Part shown: positions 1 to 6,903 of the stretch, in pieces
Position numbering within the stretch: the first letter of the stretch is position 1
Layout of the letters: every line of letters starts with the position of its first letter
Assembly: GCA_018694455.1 (NCBI GenBank)
Contig: JABHNP010000039.1
Location: forward strand, 1 to 14,494
DNA length: 14,494 nucleotides
DNA from: Planctomycetaceae bacterium
Lineage (GTDB): Bacteria; Planctomycetota; Planctomycetia; Pirellulales; UBA1268
Direction: 5' to 3'
Position numbers and translations under genes: made by a program
Notes under the pieces: generated by a model
What the model saw: only the letters and a program-made list of their open reading frames with translations
Database searches by the model: none
Told to the model about the DNA's origin: nothing

Positions 1-57
1 TATTTGTTCGTTCAGGGCGGCGGCAACTTCTTCATTCAGTGTTAGTCGAAAACTCAT
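1..57 (-). CDS. N-terminal fragment of a probable ferritin (runs off the left edge)
   Basis: Only the first 19 codons are inside the window; they begin MSFRLTLNEEVAAALNEQ and read on past base 1. The stretch VAAALNEQI resembles the start of the first helix of bacterial ferritins, where an ALNEQIN-type motif precedes the first iron-binding Glu. Ferritins store iron as a mineral core in a 24-subunit cytosolic shell. The start is well supported: a GGAG Shine-Dalgarno lies about 7 bases upstream (plus-strand 65-68), and a sigma70-like promoter lies further up. The gene points away from the hydrolase on its right, so the two share a divergent intergenic region. Nineteen residues cannot prove the family, and another helical protein with a similar N-terminus is possible. 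Confidence 0.45.
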   Translation of the reverse strand, partial: MSFRLTLNEEVAAALNEQI

Positions 58-64
58 CAAATTC

Positions 65-68
65 TCCG
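65..68 (-). promoter_or_regulatory. Shine-Dalgarno site of the left-edge gene
   Basis: Read on the minus strand, GGAGAATTTG directly precedes the ATG at 57-55. The GGAG core has a 7-base spacing to the start codon, which fixes the start of this partial gene. Confidence 0.55.
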
Positions 69-105
69 GCGTTCAAAAACAGGTTGGTGGAAAGGAAACT
101 GTCAG

Positions 106-134
106 ATTCTATTATTACAAGTGTAGCGAACCAA
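106..134 (-). promoter_or_regulatory. Candidate sigma70-type promoter for the left-edge gene
   Basis: On the minus strand there is TTGGTT (plus-strand 129-134), a 17-base spacer and TAGAAT (plus-strand 106-111). The -10 hexamer matches 5 of 6 consensus bases; the -35 matches only the TTG. The -10 lies about 49 bases upstream of the ATG, a sensible leader length. This rests on motif match and position only. Confidence 0.35.
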
Positions 135-280
135 TGCTGCAGAGGGCAGAGAAATTCCCTGACTTTTAAAAAATTAAATGATTCAAAAGTAGAAGAGTGA
201 TACTGAGATTCATTCTCGATGAGTCGGCGTATAAGGTAGTTGCATTCATTAAACACACTGCGGGTGAGAATGTTGGATTC

Positions 281-1339
281 ATGAAACAAGAGCCTTCTTC
301 AAACTTTACGCCTATGGGGCTCTCTGCCCTCCAAGAGTTGATGGGCAGTCGTAATGCTACTTGCGGCGAACGGTTTCTTCCATCACGAAGTATTCCGCTA
401 CCAGAATCAGTAAGCGAGTCATTTCGGCGAACCATAGGTCTGCCTTATCGGGATGCTGAATGGAATCTTGATCCACCTGATGCAGCGGGTTGGCGTGAAG
501 CTGTCGCCCGTCAGGCAAAAATTATAGTACCTATCATCGAGCAGATGTGCGATCGGCATGGAATTACAGTCACGCAGAGTACCATTGAGAACGTGCCGGT
601 CTTTGACGTCATACCATCACGAATTTCCAAAGAGAATAGATCACGTTTGGTTTTGAACCTGCATGGTGGCGGGTATGTATTTAATCCCGGCCGAGCGGGA
701 CTGCTTGAGGGCGTCGTACTCGCTATAAGTTGTGGCATTCGAGTACTTGTTGTTGATTACCGAATGCCACCAGATCATCCGTTCCCTGCAGCACTTGATG
801 ATGCGTTTGCCGTGTGGTCTTCAATTGTCAAAAGGTATCCCCATGACACAGTCGCCATCTCGGGGGCGTCAGCTGGTGGTGGGCTCGCAATGGCAACCAT
901 ACTTCGTGCACAACAAGAAGGAATACAATGTCCTGCAGCCCTCCTGATTCAGACTCCATGGGCTGATTTGACGCAAGTTGGTGATAGTTTCCAAACCAAC
1001 GAATGGCTTGACAATGTTGTAGTGAGCTACTCTGCCATGCCAGTGCGGCTAGCCAAGCTCTATGCGAACGGTCATGATTATGCAGATCCTTATCTTTCAC
1101 CGCTTCAAGGCGATTTGCGATTATTTCCACCGACGATGTTACTCTCAGGCACAAGGGACCTTTTTTTAAGCCTCACTGTCCTCACACACCGCAAACTTCG
1201 CCGTGCCGGGGTGCCGGCGTCGCTGCACCTTATCGAGGGAGCTTCACATTATCAGTATTTCATCAATCCGTTTGCAGACGAGTCGCAAGATGCATTTGCA
1301 GAAATGACGATATTTATTAATGAGAACCTGTCTGAATGA
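281..1339 (+). CDS. Alpha/beta hydrolase, HSL (hormone-sensitive lipase) family esterase
   Basis: A probable carboxylic-ester hydrolase of the bacterial HSL/family IV type. Counting from the ATG at 281 (352 aa), the oxyanion-hole motif HGGG is at 128-131. The nucleophile elbow GASAGG places Ser197, and the acid and base are probably Asp293 (GTRDLF) and His323 (GASHYQ), so the triad is complete. No signal peptide is seen, so it is probably cytosolic. The start is uncertain: the frame is open from a GTG at 197, which would add 28 residues, and another ATG lies at 314; none has a strong Shine-Dalgarno. I prefer 281 because the extra N-terminus is not recognisable as family sequence and an ATG is available. 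Its stop overlaps the next ATG as ATGA, so it is probably translationally coupled to the cytochrome. The substrate is unknown. Confidence 0.85.
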   Translation: MKQEPSSNFTPMGLSALQELMGSRNATCGERFLPSRSIPLPESVSESFRRTIGLPYRDAEWNLDPPDAAGWREAVARQAKIIVPIIEQMCDRHGITVTQSTIENVPVFDVIPSRISKENRSRLVLNLHGGGYVFNPGRAGLLEGVVLAISCGIRVLVVDYRMPPDHPFPAALDDAFAVWSSIVKRYPHDTVAISGASAGGGLAMATILRAQQEGIQCPAALLIQTPWADLTQVGDSFQTNEWLDNVVVSYSAMPVRLAKLYANGHDYADPYLSPLQGDLRLFPPTMLLSGTRDLFLSLTVLTHRKLRRAGVPASLHLIEGASHYQYFINPFADESQDAFAEMTIFINENLSE

Positions 1340-4314
1340 GTTTTTATAGAAGTGAGAATATGAGATCAATCATTGTTGTGTTCGTGTTTGGTGTTCTGCT
1401 GCAGAGTAATCTGTCTCAAGCCGCTGAATCACCTCAGCCTGCAGAATACGCATATCGCGTGGCGGTTTCAAAACAGGTGCCGGGGCTGAATGCTCAGGAG
1501 CACCCACTTCCCTTGCCGACAACAATGAGTCATATCGATTATGAAAAAACACTCTTCCCATTTATTAAAAGCCGAGCATATGCAACACAACTTGGATGGG
1601 GACATGATAAGTACGTGCGTGATACTGGCGCGTATGTAAAGGGAAAATACTATGGGACGCATCCTGCGGTGCGGTGCTTTTATTCACCAAAGGTGATGTA
1701 CTGGTTAACGGGAGAACCTGATTTCTGGCCAGAGGGTCGAGATGCAGGAGTTGCACCGCACAAGGGGCCGCGTGAAGGTGTCATTCCTGACGGTGGAATG
1801 ATTATTAAAGAGATGCTTCCTCCACCAGCAGCACGGTATGAAGGGATGACTGAAGAAGAAATTCTTGCAGTGTTGCGTCTGCCGACATCAGCTGGTTGTG
1901 ATGTGATGATTAAAGATAGTTCCGGCTCGCCCGATGGTTGGTTTTGGGCAAGTGTGTATGAGGGACAGGAGTTGGATACCACCGACTCATTTGATTATCC
2001 GCAGGCAGGATTTGTTCTTGCTTGTGTTCGGTGCCACTCTGTTGCCGAGGAGGGAGGGACTTTTTCGTCACTCCGTAACATCACAGGTTTTCCGGGGGAG
2101 CCAATACAATACTTTGTTGATAACACCTGGAGGAAAATCCCAACGGCCCTACAACCCTACGATTTTCGTCATGACCCCGACCCGCCTGAATTTCGTGCTC
2201 CGCAGAGTCCGGGTCCAGCGCGACCAAGTTTTGAATTTCTGAATACCTACGCATCAGCACGACACGTTACCTATCCAGAGGTAAAGAAATTTCCGGCTGA
2301 ATCGAATGACCACATCACGCCACATGCATCTATTCCCGAGCGATTTCTGACATCAGATCAGTGTCTGATGTGCCATAGCGCTGCAACGGGTCGCCATAGC
2401 GGAAGCCCCGTGATGTTTCTGGAAACCAAACGTGGTGGTCTCAACGTTTCACCATATGGTGAGTGGAGATGGTCACCAATGGGGCTTGCTGGGCGAGATC
2501 CTGTTTTTCATGCACAGCTTGAAAGTGAGCTGTCACAAATCTCACGTGACTTACCTGTTGAGCAGGCTGATGCGTATGGAGATCAGGTAGTCAATACCTG
2601 TCTCCGTTGCCACGGTGCACTGGGAAAACGACAGCACGAACAAGATTTTGGAGTAAAGCCATGGGAAACAAAGGGCAAAGAGAGTCTCGATTGGTTTCAT
2701 ATTGCAGACCCAGCGCACCCACACCATAAGTACGGTGGTCTCGCTCGTGATGGCATCAGCTGTACGGTTTGTCATGGGATGGTTGAAGAGTATGCAGACC
2801 TGCAGGGATTCTTGGCCAATTCAATTACGGGTCAATTTAAGACAGGTCCTGCAAACGAGATTTACGGGCCCTTCAAGGATGTTGTGACCAAGCCAATGCT
2901 GAAAGTCTTGGGAGCAGCTCCGAAGCATAGTTCGTTTATTCAATCATCTCGAATGTGTGCGACGTGCCATGTCATTAATCTGCCAGTTATGGATTGGCCG
3001 TTGGGGCATCCACCCGCCGGTGTTGAACAACCGCCACAAGAGCAGGTTGAACAGCTGCTTGCATCTGAGAAGACGCCACAATTTCAAGGTTTTACGCACC
3101 GAATTGAACAGGCAACGTATCTTGAGTGGCTGAACAGCAGTTTTCAGGATGAATTTGGACGAACTTCGGAGTCACAGAGTTGCCAGGAATGTCATATGCC
3201 GAAGGGGTATGAAAGCCCTGATGGTGATATCTCAATCGATCAGATCGCAACGAAAATTGCAGTGCTTCAGGACCAGGAATATCCAGAATCTGATCATGCG
3301 ATTGCACGAGAGGATCATCACGTGCGCTTTCGTGAGGAGGGTTTTCGGCGTCATACGTTCCAAGGCATGAATGTTTTTCTGCTGGAAATTTTTCGCCAGT
3401 TCAATGATGTACTTGGAGTCCGACTCCCTGATTATGAAACTGGTGTGGAGGGAATTCACTTTGCCATCGACAACTATGTGCAAAATGCTCAGAAGAATAC
3501 AGCCACAGTTGAAATCCTCAATGTAGAAACTGCTGGCCAGACTATCGCAGCTGACGTGAAGGTCACGAACAAAACAGGTCATCGGTTGCCAAGTGGTGTT
3601 GGGTTTCGTCGTGTATGGCTTGAGTTTATGTTGGTTGATAGTACATACGGACGCGACCGAATTATCTGGTCATCGGGCTTGACCAATGGGGCGGGTGTCA
3701 TTGTTGGTGAGAACGGTCGGGTATTACCGTCAGAATTCTTTGATGATGACGATGGCCAAAATCAACAACAGGCTTATCAGCCACATCACCGTGTTATCGA
3801 TAGTCCGAATCAAGTGCAGATCTATGAAGAATTGACCCGTGATGCATCAGGGGAGTTCACAACAAGTTTTCTGCATCGAGCGCAAGATGTAAAAGACAAC
3901 AGACTGCTACCTCGTGGTTGGTCTGCAAAGGGGCCAAGTGATAAGATGCCCGCAGCTTTCGTTGAGGCGACACACCCGCATGGTGTGGGAGACGATCCGC
4001 AATATGCTGACGGACAAGGTACAGATATTGTGAGTTATCGGGTGACGGTTCCAGAATGCTTTGATTGTAAGAAGTTACGATTGAAGGCAACTCTCTACTC
4101 GCAGGCATGGGCCCCGTATTATCTTCGAGATCGCTTTACCGATATTCCCGAGGGTCCTGAGGGCGATGCCCGACGTCGGCTGTTCTTTTTGATGTCGCAT
4201 CTGAAGACCGAAGGTACGGTAATTGACGGCTGGAAATTCAAAATTGCAACTGATGAGGAAGAAATCGATGAGTCGAATGAGACCGATGCGGTCAACAGAA
4301 AGCGTTGCAGTTGA
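1336..4314 (+). CDS. Exported hexahaem c-type cytochrome with N-terminal cytochrome P460-like domain
   Basis: A 992-residue periplasmic redox protein. The N-terminus has a Sec signal peptide with likely cleavage after LSQA near residue 29. Six CXXCH haem sites are visible: C230/C233/H234, C343/C346/H347, C422/C425/H426, C476/C479/H480, C541/C544/H545 and C616/C619/H620. Residues about 75-260 resemble cytochrome P460: IPDGGMIIKE (Lys158 where the haem-crosslinking Lys is expected), then VMIKD, DGWFWASVYEG and the first CVRCH. The known P460 family oxidises hydroxylamine or, as cytochrome c'-beta, binds NO; a similar role here is inference. The C-terminal third lacks haem sites and carries VTNKTGHRLPSG (His749), typical of planctomycete multihaem proteins, plus a CFDC pair (908/911). 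Start: the ATG at 1336 overlaps the previous stop; an ATG at 1360 would give a cleaner signal peptide and is a real alternative. Confidence 0.88.
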   Translation: MSFYRSENMRSIIVVFVFGVLLQSNLSQAAESPQPAEYAYRVAVSKQVPGLNAQEHPLPLPTTMSHIDYEKTLFPFIKSRAYATQLGWGHDKYVRDTGAYVKGKYYGTHPAVRCFYSPKVMYWLTGEPDFWPEGRDAGVAPHKGPREGVIPDGGMIIKEMLPPPAARYEGMTEEEILAVLRLPTSAGCDVMIKDSSGSPDGWFWASVYEGQELDTTDSFDYPQAGFVLACVRCHSVAEEGGTFSSLRNITGFPGEPIQYFVDNTWRKIPTALQPYDFRHDPDPPEFRAPQSPGPARPSFEFLNTYASARHVTYPEVKKFPAESNDHITPHASIPERFLTSDQCLMCHSAATGRHSGSPVMFLETKRGGLNVSPYGEWRWSPMGLAGRDPVFHAQLESELSQISRDLPVEQADAYGDQVVNTCLRCHGALGKRQHEQDFGVKPWETKGKESLDWFHIADPAHPHHKYGGLARDGISCTVCHGMVEEYADLQGFLANSITGQFKTGPANEIYGPFKDVVTKPMLKVLGAAPKHSSFIQSSRMCATCHVINLPVMDWPLGHPPAGVEQPPQEQVEQLLASEKTPQFQGFTHRIEQATYLEWLNSSFQDEFGRTSESQSCQECHMPKGYESPDGDISIDQIATKIAVLQDQEYPESDHAIAREDHHVRFREEGFRRHTFQGMNVFLLEIFRQFNDVLGVRLPDYETGVEGIHFAIDNYVQNAQKNTATVEILNVETAGQTIAADVKVTNKTGHRLPSGVGFRRVWLEFMLVDSTYGRDRIIWSSGLTNGAGVIVGENGRVLPSEFFDDDDGQNQQQAYQPHHRVIDSPNQVQIYEELTRDASGEFTTSFLHRAQDVKDNRLLPRGWSAKGPSDKMPAAFVEATHPHGVGDDPQYADGQGTDIVSYRVTVPECFDCKKLRLKATLYSQAWAPYYLRDRFTDIPEGPEGDARRRLFFLMSHLKTEGTVIDGWKFKIATDEEEIDESNETDAVNRKRCS

Positions 4315-4351
4315 GATGATGCGGTAGTGTCTTTGTTTTGAGTATTGCTTG

Positions 4352-4361
4352 AAGGGGGGAG
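4352..4361 (+). promoter_or_regulatory. Shine-Dalgarno site deciding the start of the Popeye-like gene
   Basis: AAGGGGGGAG immediately precedes the ATG at 4364. Its AAGG part lies 8 bases upstream, and this is one of the best ribosome binding sites in the window. It rules out the in-frame TTG at 4349, which would place the site inside the coding region. Confidence 0.6.
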
Positions 4362-4363
4362 CG

Positions 4364-5119
4364 ATGGATTCAGCCATCTTATTTATGGCCATGATGTACT
4401 GTCCATGTGTTGAAGACATGGTGCATGTAGCCAATGTTCTTTATCTGAGTTCATACCTTGTCCGTGACATTCTTTGGCTCCGGATTCTCACGATTTTTGC
4501 CGGTCTTTCTCTGCTGCCATTTTATTGCAACTGCAGTGATCATGTTCTTTGGGCACCGATAATCTGGAACCTCCTATTCATGGCAGTTAATTCTGTGCAA
4601 ATTGCGATTCTGCTGCGTGAACGTCGTCCGAAGCCACTCGGTGGATCAGAGCAAGAACTCTACGACAAGGTGTTCGCTGATCTTGCCCCCGGTGAATTTC
4701 GAAGATTACTGCGTCATGGTGATTGGAAAGACGTAGAGGCGGGGACCCTTCTTGTGCAGAAAGATACTGTCGTGAGTGATATGATGGTCTTGAAGCAGGG
4801 GGCAATGGATGTGTTTGTTGAAGACCGTGTAATAGCCAGATTAACGCCCGGTCAATTCATTGGTGAAATGAGTTTTCTGACAGGAGATAAGGCAACAGCA
4901 GATGTCCGTGCCTCGCAGCCGAGTCGTGTGTTGGTTTGGTCTCAGGAACGACTGAATGAACTGCTTGATAAGAAAGCCACGCTGGCATTTAAGATTCGTG
5001 GCATTCTTGGACGTGATGTTGTCGGTAAATTACGCACGCAGAGTGACTTTGACGAAAAGTCGATGTGGGCACGATATCAAGATCGACAGCAGAGTCCGGA
5101 TGCCAACCGAGATTCGTAA
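4364..5119 (+). CDS. Popeye-like membrane protein with cyclic-nucleotide-binding-type domain
   Basis: A 251-residue inner-membrane protein, counted from the ATG at 4364. Three membrane segments lie at about 22-41, 42-56 and 60-84, followed by a cytosolic domain of the cyclic-nucleotide-binding fold (about 100-225). The order of three TMs, an IIWNLLF...N motif (Trp68/Asn69), RRP, the nucleotide-binding-type domain, a WSQERL motif (192-197) and a final GRDVVGKL (216-223) matches my memory of Popeye (POPDC) proteins. There is no helix-turn-helix, so this is not a Crp/Fnr regulator. The phosphate-binding cassette GEMSFLTGDKATADVRA (167-183) has Ala177 where cAMP binders have Arg, so ligand binding is doubtful. 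It starts 49 bases after the cytochrome stop with a strong Shine-Dalgarno, so it is probably co-transcribed. A sensor or scaffold role is inference. Confidence 0.75.
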   Translation: MDSAILFMAMMYCPCVEDMVHVANVLYLSSYLVRDILWLRILTIFAGLSLLPFYCNCSDHVLWAPIIWNLLFMAVNSVQIAILLRERRPKPLGGSEQELYDKVFADLAPGEFRRLLRHGDWKDVEAGTLLVQKDTVVSDMMVLKQGAMDVFVEDRVIARLTPGQFIGEMSFLTGDKATADVRASQPSRVLVWSQERLNELLDKKATLAFKIRGILGRDVVGKLRTQSDFDEKSMWARYQDRQQSPDANRDS

Positions 5120-6640
5120 TTAGAACTGGTATTCAAGTCCAGCATTAATGCCCTGCGCTAAGAAACCAGTCGTCCACAGATTGAAGCTTGGTTCCAAAGG
5201 TCCTGATGTAATTGTGTTGCCTCCAAATTGCTGGGAATTGACAGATGGATCGATCTGATCTGTGACGCGACCTACTGTTGTCCAATAAATCAGTGAATAG
5301 CCGACCGAGAGTCGAAACTGAGACCAGATGGCATAGTCAGCAGTGACTCCAAATTCACCGGCAGCCGCAAACAAAGACCGTTCGTTCCCGGGATTGGTTG
5401 GTTGTGCGAGGACGCCTCCAGGAAAAGTACTTGTTATGCCAGCACTGGTTGTTGCTGTCGTGACACCATTAATACGAGTACTCACGGTTGTTGCACCGAG
5501 TGCAACCTTACCAAGAACCTGCAATGACCATCGATCTCGCCACCATTTCTCAATCATGCCAAATTCACCACCGTAAAACTGGTTGAGTGTTCGGAATGAG
5601 TCTGATGCAGTGTAGGTGTCAAAACTTGTCGCTCCATTTGAGACACTCGATGACAGATTCACTGCAAGTTGATCTTCGAGCATCAAATATCGAAAACCAC
5701 CTGCCCAATAGCGTCTATGAAAATCTTCTCCCTTTGTTGTGTTATATCGATATAAAACGTCAACACTTCCAAACTGACTACGAAGTGCAGCATCAGCTGT
5801 CTGATCAAGGAGTGTTGGATTTGTGCTAGGTTGGAGACCTGGTTTTGGAATTACAACGGCTGCTGGTTGTCCAGTATTGGCATCGATATAGGGACGTGCT
5901 AGATAAGGGTTCCCACCGGTCGTTGAAAGGTTAAACGACTTTTTCGTAATAGCCAGTCCAAACCAAGATGCTTCAATACCGCGATCCTCCTGTGGTGTGA
6001 ACCAGAAGCCAGCTGTGAGTCGTGCACCAGATCGCATGGGTCCATCAAAACTGGTTCCTCCAAAAAGAGTGCTTGTTGTTGGTTGCCCAAGCACACCAAT
6101 GCCAGCAGTTGTTATGGGGACAAAAGGACTGCTTGTTATGAGTGGAGGTATAGCCTGGCCGGTGGTGGCCCAGATGAGATATTCAGTTGAAAACCAGAGA
6201 CGGCCAGGAAACTCGGTACGAAAAACACGCGTGTGGTCTCGCGTGCACGGTTTGTGGTTTGGGGCCTTATGGTAGGCAAGTTCACCGGGTCCCATCCATA
6301 GTCGGTCAACAATGTTTCTGTCACAGCAGGATGCAGGAGCTGGTTCTTTGAACCACGAAAGCAGTTCTTTGGGATTTTCAGAAAATCCAGTACTTCGTAC
6401 TGGATCAAAACCAGCAGGAACTTGAAGGTCATCGGCCCGTTTGGCTGGAGGCCAAATACTACCAGCCTCCTCCTCCGCGATGGTATCAGCTGGATCATCT
6501 ACCGAATAAGGATACCCAAGTGGTTCTGGCTGGCTCGTTAAACCAATTTCAGCAGAGAGATTCCGTAAGCTCAGCAATGCAATTGCACAGCAAAGAACAA
6601 TACCCACTATATTTGGATAATTCATACGGTTTTGAAACAT
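5120..6640 (-). CDS. BBP7 family outer-membrane beta-barrel protein
   Basis: A 506-residue outer-membrane protein of the planctomycete BBP7 family, function unknown. Residues 1-30 form a signal peptide with likely cleavage after NLSA. Residues 31-145 are a Pro/acidic-rich extension with Cys105, Cys106 and Cys132. From about 147 the family pattern begins: RLWFSTEYLIWATTGQ, FGGTSFDGPMRSGARLTAGF, then GIEASWFGL. Alternating hydrophobic strands continue to a terminal GLEYQF; a final Phe is the usual C-terminal signal of barrels inserted by BamA. The ATG at 6640 is preceded by AAAGGACAGG and is preferred; an ATG at 6622 would leave a shorter signal peptide. It is transcribed divergently from the export module. 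The family call is firm; whether it is a porin, adhesin or structural protein is not evident. Confidence 0.88.
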   Translation of the reverse strand: MFQNRMNYPNIVGIVLCCAIALLSLRNLSAEIGLTSQPEPLGYPYSVDDPADTIAEEEAGSIWPPAKRADDLQVPAGFDPVRSTGFSENPKELLSWFKEPAPASCCDRNIVDRLWMGPGELAYHKAPNHKPCTRDHTRVFRTEFPGRLWFSTEYLIWATTGQAIPPLITSSPFVPITTAGIGVLGQPTTSTLFGGTSFDGPMRSGARLTAGFWFTPQEDRGIEASWFGLAITKKSFNLSTTGGNPYLARPYIDANTGQPAAVVIPKPGLQPSTNPTLLDQTADAALRSQFGSVDVLYRYNTTKGEDFHRRYWAGGFRYLMLEDQLAVNLSSSVSNGATSFDTYTASDSFRTLNQFYGGEFGMIEKWWRDRWSLQVLGKVALGATTVSTRINGVTTATTSAGITSTFPGGVLAQPTNPGNERSLFAAAGEFGVTADYAIWSQFRLSVGYSLIYWTTVGRVTDQIDPSVNSQQFGGNTITSGPLEPSFNLWTTGFLAQGINAGLEYQF

Positions 6641-6903
6641 ACCTGTCCTTTATGGAATGGTGCATGTGCTCTCTCTACACGCACCTCACCGGTAATATGT
6701 ATCGGCTGGATAGACCTTGCGGCCTGAACGGCTTTGTTTTTCCCAGAGCATATAAATACTCTAAAATACCTATCCCTATTTTTCGTTAAAGTCAGTGACA
6801 CTTTTTGGTCGATTTCGACAATAAGGTAGCACGTTCAATCCCAGTGCACGGGAGTCGTGGTTACCAGTCACGAGAGCGCCCGTTTCCCCCGCGAGGCGTC
6901 ACT
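6641..6903. promoter_or_regulatory. Divergent intergenic region, BBP7 gene and export module
   Basis: These 263 bases lie between two divergent starts and must hold both promoters. The AT-rich part at 6751-6780 offers TATAAA (6751-6756) and TAAAAT (6762-6767) as plus-strand -10 candidates, but no convincing -35 sits at 16-18 bases. No clear inverted repeat or operator was seen. Confidence 0.3.

Noticed and set aside
1336..4314. Hydroxylamine oxidoreductase (HAO)
   Set aside because: HAO has eight haems and a Tyr-crosslinked P460 haem; this protein has six CXXCH sites and resembles the unrelated single-domain cytochrome P460 family at its first haem.
4364..5119. Crp/Fnr-type transcription regulator
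   Set aside because: A nucleotide-binding-type domain is present, but three N-terminal membrane segments precede it and no helix-turn-helix follows.
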